A stretch of 38,781 nucleotides of DNA, taken from assembly GCA_900095095.1 (NCBI GenBank), contig FMBT01000602.1, forward strand, positions 1-38,781, in the 5' to 3' direction. Shown here piece by piece: positions 17,801-25,398 of the stretch. The translations under genes were made by a program, and so were the position numbers. The notes under the pieces are model-generated. The model was not told the DNA's origin. It worked only from the letters and a program-made list of their open reading frames with translations, and did not search any database. Position 1 is the first letter of the stretch. Each line of letters begins with the position of its first letter. This stretch comes from Fragilariopsis cylindrus CCMP1102. Taxonomy: Eukaryota; Bacillariophyta; Bacillariophyceae; Bacillariales; Bacillariaceae.

Positions 17801-19060
17801 AGCCAACCGAAGATGATGACCCGCAGGGAACAAGAATTGATTGCTGCTACCAAACGTGATCTAGAACTCAAAAATACTGAAAGCACCACCAGCTCCTCGA
17901 ACTCGTCTGCTGCTCCACGTACAAATACAAGTACTGTAAGCACAGCTGATGTTCCTGCTGTATTACACGGAACTTTAGAATCTAGACAACATGTGATTCA
18001 TGGGACATGGAATTATGAAAATTCAGGTACAGTCCCATCACTAGATTTTAGTTTAAAGTCGATTAAAGCAAGAGATGAAACTGATACTGATTTACTTACA
18101 TTATCAAAATATGTCGAATTCAGTGGTTCGTTTCAATATATTGGCAGTGGGTGGAAACAAAGATCTACATATGAAAGATCTAGATTTGTATCAGAATATG
18201 TAAAAATTAAATTTACAAAAACTGAAGGTAGTGACTACAAAGTTGATGGTACCGGTGAGAATGAATTTGGGAAATTTGCTATTGATGGTACAGCCAAGCC
18301 AACACAAACCCATGGACATTATAGTATTGAACTACGTAAACGATACAAACAGAACAATACAGACACAGACACGGACATGAAGAGTAAACCGAACAAAGAT
18401 ACTGGTGGAAAAGGAAACGGGAAGGGTGACAGTGGAAAGGATGGAACAAAGTCATCGAATAAGAGCGCGAACAGCAAAGGTGGTAATGGCGGAAATTCGG
18501 GAGCGGCAGCGAAGAAGTCCAAGAAATCGAAATCAAGTGGTGGCGGGAAGGGTGACAAACGATGCGATGCTAAACTTAAGAGTCGGCCGACGAAAGTACT
18601 GGGCAATATGAAGGATCAACAAAAACGTAGCACGATGAAAAAGCGTAAGCTCAACGAAGATCAAAATCAACTGGTGTCGGCTCAAGAAGAGGGAAAGCAA
18701 AAGCGTAAGCTCACCGATTCTACCAAACAGACAGCGGAATGCTCGGGAAAGAAATCTAAGAAGCAGAAAGTTGAAACGTCGTTATCTGGTCCAGTCGTCT
18801 TAAAAAGACTGTTTGTCCCCGCTAAGGCCACAACAAAACATTTTTGGGAATACGTAGAGCTTGTTGCGGGCGACGATGTTGAAAACCCTACCACCTTAAT
18901 GCATGGCGTCAGCTTTATCTGCAATATTTGTGAAGGTAAAGGAAAGCAGCGTAATTTTACTCCTGGTTCTACCATTCAAGTCAAGCGTCACGTAGATAGT
19001 AAGGGACATCTAGACGCACTTAAATTGGTCCAGTTGGTCCGCGAGAGAGAGTCAAAATAG
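11813..19060 (+). CDS. Giant J-domain / Ulp1-type peptidase / Cys-peptidase-like / zinc-finger protein (2,415 aa)
   Basis: A single uninterrupted frame from the ATG at 11813. Visible modules: an N-terminal duplication (residues about 17-76); a J domain at about 118-185 with REYYDLLGV and the HPD triad (CHPDK); five ADTTA repeats; a C48 Ulp1/SENP-like peptidase at about 270-470 (LAPGVWLNDVVV, THWILGIIHP, ICDSL, CPQQINDNDCGVF), giving His355, Asp372, Gln423 or 424 and Cys430; a second papain-like arrangement at about 535-680 (GSTNGCTVISACV Cys549, FFREHVIS His657, YDVIDSLP Asp677); charged and repeat-rich linkers; a Cys-rich zinc-binding region at about 1900-1970; a beta-rich module at about 2050-2180; a Gly/Lys-rich basic stretch; and a C-terminal C2H2 BED-like finger (CNIC with RHVDSKGH). 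Ulp1 peptidases process SUMO-like modifiers, and J domains stimulate Hsp70. Both BED fingers and Ulp1 domains are frequent in DNA transposons, so host or transposon origin is open. Confidence 0.8.
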   Translation: MSSLLEQENDLIVSTVVGEVLADLVIAASISFDEENDSVVSLEVLAHLFGKENDPIDSAVGGEVLADLVIAASISFVGKAEKELQEEHLYEQEEHFYEHWYKLEVEEYSELETEDLNREYYDLLGVSTNATTTEIKKFYYKKARLCHPDKALDDPHAAEKFQNLGHAYNVLSNEQSRAAYDKRGKADTTAADTTAADTTAADMTAADTTAEEENGQMDPMVFFNVMFGSTLVEVISDGSDLNPNRVGVDLCDDSDDNDVSDTAPTTTVQLFTTKDKDTLAPGVWLNDVVVTLFFSLLQNTVTSQQKVFFLNSYFMTKMFDDWNNYDYKLVQRWFKELDLSNANTIYVPINITKTHWILGIIHPQKKLIEICDSLTRKYNKKLSIKRAKVYGHVLLLFMEDRTKSRSLGFDITAWSIVQKECPQQINDNDCGVFVSIYALFHSQNVDIQYNQKYIDSRRPEILQSILTKKIAIQMAYDGQCCTRLNGADEIYTISELTAFQQLSRCNDLEVLRTKDAALAIEAEHSARPMEAPIALSTYQGRISGSTNGCTVISACVVSSHLETHGGITDAQIQSIIDTDCVPLLSAIRKKHGLSFPSFISPSEVHSYMVDHKLLYQHKFVDTAGGNITNPTHLDRLINLLQGEPSKKSGVTLFFREHVISIVKYPKSANDAVYDVIDSLPTCNGCGSRTRCHSLDALKVHLENYSACKFSDSNIKYIEQNRWDDATAESDPRAFQSFVWTDLPKPPKPCGSNKYAINLACEETNNDYNDDQIASNDSVANPNPGVQVAPVVEANGPPIPSFFLPSRSGASSTSFRSSRPSSSNDDDDNDDDDDDDDHGGTNSASQRIGHKGWAVHKPPRWPSRKDVCNFQGCDCCCKAEKSSRGAPDMLEKEKEKNSIVEEELTAEHLLSALADPSVDSNTMIDIYDEYEQQQQDKDKGKQQQEEEEGSISSLPGYLADDENFKQEKIDRKRKLLQNLTICQDMKAEEEEKEEAELAELAEQRSAEIAVNRLLGHVDPRSFGIKSITSSGWVNTKKHSVMQIDDGFLPLIRDREKEEREERDWLAQQKKKNVQTVKFLILPRLAKPQKKWGRQAVMFPISPRLAKPQKKWGRLAKHRKKRRKIEMDIYKCIPDVQMDIYTSTPEVQTKKSEFLNQEFKHIHFNSEKRLVGPYRTRVSFGKDNQLVINYCEAEILTDDDEEGSYNTTTGMHLNDALERISQQKEQIKLKRQSILSSLSYEDCVDREVVEEDIQALDFKLEFVAMEKFKTSVKGYVFRMGEQKLGYYIDVKPVVDNTEMEDLMRSTQQGDTTMEYRKLIVSSCMVSKNRNRWFVKGDGKQLVSILKQTTNSTPNFGKLAINQHDKVKTKVRFSILKPTTILRKINVAFGFGVGVMESVSSLKVKTKVRFFKQYIKKILHRSDMSKEQKDPLLWECGGPKENMWGYAFESDHEERNQQIMLYAKFYDFSKYAASEARQKLLGMRINHSFPSSSMQHATSWAATHWETYQDYNNKNSGINWKKFSVWDRHKSDWKQKWAPINTTCSSNRNEIEIRADDHDEVEEEENDSGEYEDYEYILEQSLFQRDRDEEEQFHLLREEELIQNEDQEDQLFIRLDEDMQLFLSIDTTVICYYCTAHVRSGDVRSDETRTRRYYRDTDTDISYSCMAHARPGDIRSDDETRTHRYSESFLKITPEVFDITHRIKKARPKDFVPVSKFPDGYTNVVVDDARLSEALKITEEQLKKWNEKNLPKGTQLKIDDTVAWHGWVVGTRKVPFKQPVSILKDTYLWPTTFSDGDSTPVARTPRSLLLWSISNSNSVGGTIILKDTYLWPTTFSDGDSTPVARTPRSLYSNSEYANNLMEAIRRSDDSTMEDAGSIGHEVPKINETSDDADKRSDALGNSKVCGGWCEGEGNKCEMIGGSKYLNRGCFSEQDVTVPKHPCTRKCGSNLHSSLCSAIEEAMENKEKWLCIACSDGTRYNSNNNNNKRQANASSTSSSSSQPKMMTRREQELIAATKRDLELKNTESTTSSSNSSAAPRTNTSTVSTADVPAVLHGTLESRQHVIHGTWNYENSGTVPSLDFSLKSIKARDETDTDLLTLSKYVEFSGSFQYIGSGWKQRSTYERSRFVSEYVKIKFTKTEGSDYKVDGTGENEFGKFAIDGTAKPTQTHGHYSIELRKRYKQNNTDTDTDMKSKPNKDTGGKGNGKGDSGKDGTKSSNKSANSKGGNGGNSGAAAKKSKKSKSSGGGKGDKRCDAKLKSRPTKVLGNMKDQQKRSTMKKRKLNEDQNQLVSAQEEGKQKRKLTDSTKQTAECSGKKSKKQKVETSLSGPVVLKRLFVPAKATTKHFWEYVELVAGDDVENPTTLMHGVSFICNICEGKGKQRNFTPGSTIQVKRHVDSKGHLDALKLVQLVRERESK
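11867..12041 (+). repeat. Coding duplication, N-terminal (43-nt match, period 132)
   Basis: GAAGTCCTTGCAGATCTTGT and the rest of a 43-base block at 11867-11909 recur exactly at 11999-12041. A degenerate shorter copy of its first part lies near 11939. The period is a multiple of three. Confidence 0.9.
12368..12442 (+). repeat. 15-nt coding minisatellite, five copies
   Basis: GCTGATACGACCGCC repeated five times with third-position and one second-position change, encoding ADTTA units directly after the J domain. Confidence 0.95.
15041..15170 (+). repeat. 60-nt coding tandem repeat
   Basis: A unit containing CCTCGACTGGCCAAGCCTCA and a run of A before ATGGGG occurs at 15041-15090 and 15101-15150. 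A truncated third copy follows from 15151. It encodes PRLAKPQKKWGR repeats, a basic stretch. Confidence 0.9.
17147..17354 (+). repeat. Identical 82-nt coding duplication (period 126)
   Basis: 17147-17228 and 17273-17354 are identical over 82 bases (starting ATTCTGAAGGATACCTATCT). The 44-base spacer gives a period of 126, exactly 42 codons. The duplicated peptide contains LKDTYLWPTTFSDGDSTPVA. Confidence 0.95.
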
Positions 19061-19244
19061 ATTCGCCATTGAAGTCATTATGATTGAGTATTTATCGTGA
19101 GCAATTGATTACTAATTAATATTATACTAATTTTACAGAGAAAGATTAATGAAATTAACTGTAGTGTACTATAAAATCTAGAAAATACCAGCATTCTATC
19201 CTAACTTCTTAATTCTCCATGTCTGTCACGCTAGATGTCAAGTT

Positions 19245-20333
19245 TTAAACTTGAAACAATGGATGACCACTTTCCAAGTCGTACTGGACAAGAATACATA
19301 TAGATTCCATCACCATCTTATGATGTTCAATACCATGCCTAAACTCTGTAGCAAGAATACGGTAACCTTTGATCCTAGCGTTAAATGTTTCTTGTCGGGA
19401 CTTTGCCCGAGCTTTAAGTTCTCTCACTTCGGCGGAATCACTCCTACGAGTGGTTGAAACAGTCTTCCCATCCTCTGCTTTATAACTGCTATCAGCAATG
19501 ACTCTTTTACCGGCTGAAATCTTGTCTTTTAACGATGGTTGAGGATTCTTCTTATCACCGTCTCCGTATTGAAATATTGTGAGATCATTTTTGCTCGCTG
19601 GATATGGACCTCTAATATGCACAAGACGGTTCTGGCGGACAGCGATTGCTAGCTCATACGTTAATCCAGCCCCATGAGATTTGTGAGAATACCATTTTGA
19701 GCTAGGATCCTTTCGAACTTCATGAGTTCTGCAATGAACCCCATCAACACTTATGATAAATATATCGTTTTCATCAAGTTCACCGTCTTTGAACCACCTG
19801 ATCTTTTTGTTTTTCAGAGCTTGGAAGTGTTTAGTATACTTTTTAACAATCTCAGCATCTTGATATCTAACACCCCAGAAAGCTTCAAGGATGAAGTAAG
19901 TGGGATAAGCTTTCAGCCAATGCAATGTCATGAAGAAATGATTCAGTCTGAAATCCTTATCCTTGATGATCCTGTCTTCTTCTTCTATTTGATGAAGATC
20001 TCGGTGAAACTTGGTTATTGCAATAGAAGATACCCCATAGAGTGCCCTGAAACGTTCTTCGTTACGCTCTTGTTTAACTCTTTTTTGTCGTTCTTCAGTG
20101 TAACCACAGAATTTCAAACCTGCAAACCTAATATCTTCAACATATTTGTGCGATGGCTCCTCATCTTCACCTGCATCTTCATTATCATCTTCATCTTCGT
20201 CTTCATCAATCGGCGGTATGTTGCTGGTATTTGTGCTATTGTCTGTATCATTCGCTCTGGATTGGTTCGCGACTGTTTGACCATTCATTCTGTAACGTCG
20301 TCGTGCTCCCGCTCTTAGCTGCGCCGGATCCAT
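19245..20333 (-). CDS. PIF/Harbinger-like DDE transposase (DDE_4 type)
   Basis: The ATG at 20331-20333 (MDPAQLRAGARRRYRM) opens a 362-residue frame closing with TAA at 19245-19247; the frame extends ten codons upstream without an ATG. The catalytic domain shows SVDGVHCRTHE (Asp197), SKNDLTIF (Asp250) and RQETFNARIKGYRIL (Glu315), the DDE pattern and surroundings typical of stramenopile DDE_4 (plant transposon protein) transposases. The N-terminal part is acidic, followed by a helical segment (FFMTLHWLKAYPTYFILEAF) typical of the family. The frame is intact, so it could be active or recently active. It is convergent with the 2,415-residue gene, 184 bases away. I did not find convincing terminal inverted repeats or the expected 3-bp target duplication. 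No Myb-like partner gene, common in Harbinger elements, is visible. Confidence 0.85.
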   Translation of the reverse strand: MDPAQLRAGARRRYRMNGQTVANQSRANDTDNSTNTSNIPPIDEDEDEDDNEDAGEDEEPSHKYVEDIRFAGLKFCGYTEERQKRVKQERNEERFRALYGVSSIAITKFHRDLHQIEEEDRIIKDKDFRLNHFFMTLHWLKAYPTYFILEAFWGVRYQDAEIVKKYTKHFQALKNKKIRWFKDGELDENDIFIISVDGVHCRTHEVRKDPSSKWYSHKSHGAGLTYELAIAVRQNRLVHIRGPYPASKNDLTIFQYGDGDKKNPQPSLKDKISAGKRVIADSSYKAEDGKTVSTTRRSDSAEVRELKARAKSRQETFNARIKGYRILATEFRHGIEHHKMVMESICILVQYDLESGHPLFQV

Positions 20334-20644
20334 ACCACCACAAAGTCTTCCTGACAGAAACAAAGTTGAATGCGTCTGTATGTTATAATCAAGCAGCCTC
20401 TTATTGATTGAATTGATGAATGATTGGATTTAAACTTGTGTTCGTGTCATGCTGTCTGTACAAATACTTTGTCTGCCTACAGACCCAAAACGCTATTACG
20501 TCTATCGATGTGTATCTCTATGTTTGTTATAGTGTTACAACAATTATAATGACGATACGATTGATTCGGCGATGATTAAGCGACACACAACACACAACAC
20601 AAACACGACTTTCACTGGACCAGGCAATAATTGACTTGCAAAAT

Positions 20645-20762
20645 ATGTGCTTAATGATTTTTCATGTGCTTAATGATTTTTCATTAAGCTTAATGATTGC
20701 TTAATGACCTTAATGATTTTTTTTTTGCTTAATGATTGCTTAATGATTGCTTAATGATTGTT
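20645..20762. repeat. CTTAATGA array (8 copies)
   Basis: Eight copies of CTTAATGA, mostly as GCTTAATGATT with spacings of about 10-22 bases. It is A/T-rich with TAAT cores of the sort bound by homeodomain-like factors. It may be regulatory, or a subterminal repeat of the neighbouring transposon. Confidence 0.85.
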
Positions 20763-20788
20763 AATATGATTTTTTACGTTGACCAGTG

Positions 20789-20912
20789 CCGCGCGCGAGT
20801 AAGGGTGCCAGGGGAAATTCGTAATTTTCAAACGAATTTTTAACTTGCCGAGAAAAAGATTAAGCAAAAACCGCGCGCGAGTAAGGGTGCCAGAGGAATA
20901 TTCGTAATTTTT
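20789..20912. repeat. Two-copy GC-rich direct repeat (82-bp period)
   Basis: CCGCGCGCGAGTAAGGGTGC and the following CAGNGGAA-ATTCGTAATTTT occur at 20789 and again at 20871. They lie 120-245 bases upstream of the exoribonuclease ATG, so a promoter role is possible. Confidence 0.85.
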
Positions 20913-21033
20913 AATAATTTTTTTAATTCGCCGCGCGGAAGATGGTCCAGTATAACATTTTAATTTTCGTAACGTAGGTACCATTAAATTGTCAACACAG
21001 CTCAACACCCATAATAGCGCTCCCTGTGGCATC

Positions 21034-23502
21034 ATGATACCAAACGCTCGTTCACTGGCTCTATCTCTTGCCATCGCCGCGGCATCAATACAAAAAGAGT
21101 ACTGCAGTGGTTTCACATCCCCTCATTGTCATTCCATTTCACCACCATCAATATCAATATCAATATCAATACCAACAACGTCGAGACTTTGCGCCGCCAA
21201 AAGTGACAACAAAGAAGATGCACTCAAAGATGGCCGCCTAGTGGAATTCACCTCTGGAACCGGAACCAACAAACAAACCACCCTGGGCGCAATCATCGGG
21301 AAAGAGGGGAAGAAAAATCTCAAAATACTAAACTCTTCCGGGCGAACTTCCTCCGTTCCCCTACGCAGTATCAAGCACATGGTTCCAAAGGCACGCGAGA
21401 TAATGACCCAAGTGCAGATTGAACAGCACCAGACTGCTGCTGCTACTGCGCTTGAAAAGGATGCTGCAGCGGGCGGACAGAGTGTCGCAGAAGTTTGGGA
21501 AATGCTATTGGAAGACTGCAACGATGACGAATCATGCGCCTCCGACGCTACTGCCGACCTTGTGACCCTTTCCGATTTAATCCTGGGTGATTCCTCCTCG
21601 ATGGCATGCTACGCCACGCGGGCAGTGTTAACAGAGGGTGTGGAAAGTTTTTGCTTCAAGGAAATTGGGAATACAAATTTTGATCTCGTTGGTGGTCCAA
21701 TCTATGAACCACGTCAGATGGATGTCGTTGCCACTATGCGGAGTAGAGCGAAAGTGGAAGCGATGGAGGCAGCCAGATGGGAGGATTTGAAACAAAGATT
21801 ATACAACGCTAGCAGTAGTGACAGTGCGGCATCATTATTTATTGTCGAAAACGAAGCGGAAGAAATACAAACGGCGTTGAAATCGCTCGAACGACTCGGC
21901 TGCATGGCCAATCTGAGCCCGGACGAAATGAAAGAGCAAGAAAAGGCCATACTGGAGAACACAAATGACGCCGATGAGCTAGCTACAGCGAAACAATTCC
22001 TTCAGAATATTGATAGACGAGCAACTCCCGAAGTGGCAAGGCAATTGCTTGTTAGTCTTGGTATATGGACAAAACACACTAATTTGGATATTGTCCGGCT
22101 CAAGGTTCGGACTGCGTTTGATGCATACCTTGAAGATGCCGCCGTTGACATTGCATCGCATCCACCACCAGATTTGGATGAAGGGTCAAGGTTGGACCTG
22201 ACGCACCTCCCCGCATTTGCCATTGACGAGGCGTCCACGAAAGAAATAGATGATGCACTATCTGTTGAAATGTTAGACACGGATGGTTCAATCCACAAAC
22301 GACAGCGACTATGGATCCATATTGCCGATCCCACGAGATACATTGAGCTAGGGTCTCCGCTGGGGAAGGAAGCACGTAGGAGAGCCACGTCCATTTATCT
22401 GCCAACTGAGACTATTCCCATGTTTCCTATGAGCTTGGCGGCGGGACCACTGTCGTTGAGGCCTGGGGAGGTGTCGTGCGCTTTGTCGGTAGGGATTATG
22501 CTGGATGATGCTGGTGGTATTGATGAAAACACGGCACCGATTATTACTCCATCGTATGTTAGAACGACAAGACTTACGTATGACGAGGTGGATTTGTTGC
22601 TAGATCCTTTTGCCATGGTGGACAATGAAAGCAAGAGTGACAGTGGTGGCGGCGAAAGCAACGCTATCGAGGATATGGAAACCACTGTTGAATGTCTTCG
22701 TCAACTTCAGTACGCAAGTGAGCAGAGACTTCTTTGGCGCATAGATGGTGGATCATTAGAATCCATAAGTCCGTATGAGCTACCCGACTTGACTATCAAG
22801 GCTAGACCATCACCTGATGGAATCGACGGATGGGAAGTTGACATCTACGCAAAGGAGCGACGCGCAGCAAACCGCATCGTCACAGAACTAATGCTGGCAG
22901 CCAACGAAGCTGTTGCATTGTATGGTGATGCACACGGAGTACCCATGCCATTCCGCAGTCAACGCATGGACGCGCTTTCCGATGACGAAATCGAAATGAC
23001 TCCGGAAGGCCCATGCCGCAGCTGGATCGCGATACTATCTACTTCTGCGTCGCAAATATCATCCACTCCTTTGCCACACGCTGGCTTGGGTCTGGACATG
23101 TACGCCCAGGTTACATCGCCAGTGCGTCGGTATGCAGACCTTGCCCTACACTTTCAGGTAAAGAGTCATCTCCGAGGGGATCCACTTCCCTTTCCAGGGA
23201 ATGATAGCAATGGCGATGCCAATAGTGCTGGAGAAACAATGGTCGGTATAGCAAAAAATGCAGGAACAATATCACGGCAAATGGAAAGGCCTGCAAACGA
23301 CTATTGGTTGAAGGAATTTTTGAGGAGGAGAGGAACACAGACCACGAAGGTGCTTGTACTGCATAGTGATCGATGGAAGGACGATGTGTATAAGCTGTTC
23401 CTTCCAGAGCTTGGTGCTATATGTACTTATCGCAGTACTAAATCTTTAGCGGTTGGGGAGCGACTTGAAATGCAAAGTGTGCACTTGTCTGAAATTGTTT
23501 AA
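21034..23502 (+). CDS. RNase II/R family exoribonuclease, probably plastid-targeted
   Basis: The ATG at 21034 (MIPNARSLALSLAIAAAS) opens an 822-residue frame ending TAA. The frame extends upstream to a TTG at 20989 without another ATG, and the chosen start gives a clean signal peptide followed by CSGFTSP, with Phe just after the predicted cleavage, as in diatom bipartite plastid presequences. Residues about 395-412 (AFAIDEASTKEIDDALSV) carry the acidic metal-binding cluster of the RNB domain. IHIADPTRYIE and GPLSLRPGEVSCALSV follow, and YAQVTSPVRRYADLALHFQ at about 688-706 is the conserved TSPxRRYxD motif. RNB enzymes degrade RNA hydrolytically from the 3' end; plastid RNR1/RNase II homologues mature rRNA and mRNA ends. 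An SH3/S1-like N-terminal region (GTNKQTTLGAIIGKEGKKNL) precedes the domain. Ordinary full-length family member. Mitochondrial or dual targeting is an alternative. Confidence 0.92.
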   Translation: MIPNARSLALSLAIAAASIQKEYCSGFTSPHCHSISPPSISISISIPTTSRLCAAKSDNKEDALKDGRLVEFTSGTGTNKQTTLGAIIGKEGKKNLKILNSSGRTSSVPLRSIKHMVPKAREIMTQVQIEQHQTAAATALEKDAAAGGQSVAEVWEMLLEDCNDDESCASDATADLVTLSDLILGDSSSMACYATRAVLTEGVESFCFKEIGNTNFDLVGGPIYEPRQMDVVATMRSRAKVEAMEAARWEDLKQRLYNASSSDSAASLFIVENEAEEIQTALKSLERLGCMANLSPDEMKEQEKAILENTNDADELATAKQFLQNIDRRATPEVARQLLVSLGIWTKHTNLDIVRLKVRTAFDAYLEDAAVDIASHPPPDLDEGSRLDLTHLPAFAIDEASTKEIDDALSVEMLDTDGSIHKRQRLWIHIADPTRYIELGSPLGKEARRRATSIYLPTETIPMFPMSLAAGPLSLRPGEVSCALSVGIMLDDAGGIDENTAPIITPSYVRTTRLTYDEVDLLLDPFAMVDNESKSDSGGGESNAIEDMETTVECLRQLQYASEQRLLWRIDGGSLESISPYELPDLTIKARPSPDGIDGWEVDIYAKERRAANRIVTELMLAANEAVALYGDAHGVPMPFRSQRMDALSDDEIEMTPEGPCRSWIAILSTSASQISSTPLPHAGLGLDMYAQVTSPVRRYADLALHFQVKSHLRGDPLPFPGNDSNGDANSAGETMVGIAKNAGTISRQMERPANDYWLKEFLRRRGTQTTKVLVLHSDRWKDDVYKLFLPELGAICTYRSTKSLAVGERLEMQSVHLSEIV

Positions 23503-24336
23503 AGTAAGATTGGACATAATAATAACATGTGATAACAATTATCACTTGAATCCATCATCATCTTACTATTATTGATCTTTATTGATAGACATGTGCACGT
23601 GAAGGAAAGTCATTCATAAATTGACTGCCTGTCTGATGTCTCTACGATCAAAGTATGTTTTAAATTTATGTTATGTATATGATATCTGAAAATGATATCG
23701 ATTTTGATTTAGTGCGTCGACCGATTTCCAATATTACCATCAATGTTGTTTGTCGTTGCTACTCTCGAAGAAGAAGATGATGATGGTGATGATCACGTCA
23801 TAGTATTTCGTGAAAGTGAACAGATCAATTAATTTATTCCATCCAATTTCAAATTTTCTTTCGATCCATTTTCATTTATTTATTATTATACTTGTAAAAA
23901 GAGATATAGTATTTCATTCGAAGCCTACTAAATTATTTAATGCTGCTACTACTTTTATCTATCGTCGCCCCCCCCCCCCCCCGCCCCCCGGTTGCATTTA
24001 GTTAGCTTTCGTTGACCAAATTAAAATAAAAAAATCTCGTCTATCTTTCTTTTACTGGAGTCGAGAACATGGATGATTTTTTTCTTCTTTTTTTTTCTTT
24101 TTCGTATAACGATCATTGCATTGCATGTATTGACAATCATTGTCGTTCCGTTCGTTCGTTCGTCGTCCAGCGAACAACATTATTTTCCTATCTTACAGTA
24201 TTCATTCTCCAATAATTAATTGCCATCATTAATAAATTACTCGATACATACGAAGAATACGGCATGTGTCATATATTTATTCTTGGATTGAATATATTCA
24301 TATCAATTATCACTTCGAAGTTTTACTAATGTATAA
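23503..24336. other. Convergent intergenic region with poly-C tract
   Basis: A/T-rich 3' region. It contains a C15-G-C6 tract at 23968-23989, a pyrimidine-rich stretch near 24080-24100 and GTTC/GTCG iterations near 24145-24168. No gene seen; a plus-strand frame at 23810-24001 lacks an ATG and protein-like sequence. Confidence 0.55.
23968..23989. repeat. Poly-C tract (C15 G C6)
   Basis: Near-homopolymeric C run; its length is likely to be unreliable in any assembly. Confidence 0.95.
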
Positions 24337-25398
24337 TTATTTTCTGTTTATATTCCAATATACTCCTCCACTATTATGTGCGATCATTTCTTTCCTCCAT
24401 CTTGGAATTTTAGTTGTAGTACAGGTATTCTTTTTCTGCTCCATCTTCGTTTTCGATTTCGTACTATTGTCATTATTATTACTATTATTATTATCATCTC
24501 CAAGACCGACGAAACCCCCTTGTCGTCGTCGTCGTTCGCCACTACTACTACATCCAACGTCGCTGTTGTTGCTGCTGCGTCCAAAGGCTGTTGCTGTTGC
24601 TGCTGATGTTGCCGTTGCTAGTGGTATTGTTAGAGGAATGATTTCTTCTATTGTAGCTGCAATAGTTGCTGCTAATAGTAGTGGTACATGTGTGGAATCA
24701 ACCGTTGCTACTACTAATGATGTTGTCGGTAGAGAGGGTGGTGGTGGTGCTACTTGTAATGTCGGCGTTGGCTTGACTGCTGACTCAACTACTGCGGTAT
24801 TAGTAGTACTATTAAGATTAGTAGGGTCGATTTTCATTTTTTGTTTGTTTGAAGTAGTCGAATTATTACTACTTCGACGACGGCGACGCCGAATAGGTTT
24901 TATTGTTACACCTACTATTGGTGCTGATATCTCTGTTATAGAAACATTAGAGGTTCTAGGGGTTCCGTTGTTAATATTTGTGTTTTCCATCATTTCTGGT
25001 GTTGATCCGACGTTGATAAGATTTGTGGACGTCGTCGTCATCGTCGCTGTCGCTGTCGATCTGACTTTAGAATGATCGGTGATAGCTTGTTGTTGAGGAT
25101 CTTGAATAGTAGTACGCGTAGTAGTAATACTGTCACCACGATTTTGATTATAGAACCGTGGTGGTATTGTAGCAGTAACAGCAGCAGCAGTAGTAGTAGA
25201 TGCCACTACTGCTGACATTACTGATGGACTATTGTTACTATTATTTGGATCTCTTCTGTTTGAGATTTTTTTTATTAGAGACGACACACCAGGCCAATAC
25301 TCAACACAACTATTTCCTGCTCCATTATTCTTCGTAATTGAAATTCTCCGACCAGCAATTCCACGTCTTCTCTTGTTTCGATTATATGTTTCCGGCAT
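24337..25398 (-). CDS. Low-complexity Thr/Asn/Ser-rich protein
   Basis: The ATG at 25396-25398 (MPETYNRNKRRRGIAG) opens a 353-residue frame ending at 24337. The frame continues upstream to a TTG at 25449, where LRTVSLLLILIPSTS would look like a signal peptide, but no ATG lies in that frame before the TGA; a missing 5' exon would explain this. The sequence is dominated by Thr, Ser, Asn and Ala, with a poly-Arg run (RRRRRR), a Pro/Ser segment, SSGERRRRQGG and an Asn run (DDNNNSNNNDNS). An Ala/Thr/Ile-rich stretch (LLLAATIAATIEEIIPLTIP) is the only hydrophobic part. No domain recognised. A long frame on the opposite strand (24266-25075) reads through the same triplets as poly-Leu and Val and seems less likely, but I cannot exclude it. 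Confidence 0.5.
   Translation of the reverse strand: MPETYNRNKRRRGIAGRRISITKNNGAGNSCVEYWPGVSSLIKKISNRRDPNNSNNSPSVMSAVVASTTTAAAVTATIPPRFYNQNRGDSITTTRTTIQDPQQQAITDHSKVRSTATATMTTTSTNLINVGSTPEMMENTNINNGTPRTSNVSITEISAPIVGVTIKPIRRRRRRSSNNSTTSNKQKMKIDPTNLNSTTNTAVVESAVKPTPTLQVAPPPPSLPTTSLVVATVDSTHVPLLLAATIAATIEEIIPLTIPLATATSAATATAFGRSSNNSDVGCSSSGERRRRQGGFVGLGDDNNNSNNNDNSTKSKTKMEQKKNTCTTTKIPRWRKEMIAHNSGGVYWNINRK

Larger units (their letters stand above)
20334..21033. other. Divergent intergenic region rich in repeats
   Basis: Lies between the transposase start and the exoribonuclease start. It contains a CTTAATGA array and a two-copy GC-rich direct repeat (listed separately), plus ACACAACACACAACACAAAC near 20584. 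No gene seen; a minus-strand frame across 20751-21116 has no credible protein character. Confidence 0.6.

Noticed and set aside
20751..21116. Minus-strand 121-codon frame upstream of the exoribonuclease
   Set aside because: Covers the GC-rich direct repeat and the start of the exoribonuclease gene; no credible protein character.
24266..25075. Plus-strand frame with apparent membrane segments (poly-Leu, Val)
   Set aside because: The hydrophobic runs are antisense to Asn/Asp triplet repeats of the minus-strand gene; kept only as a less likely alternative.
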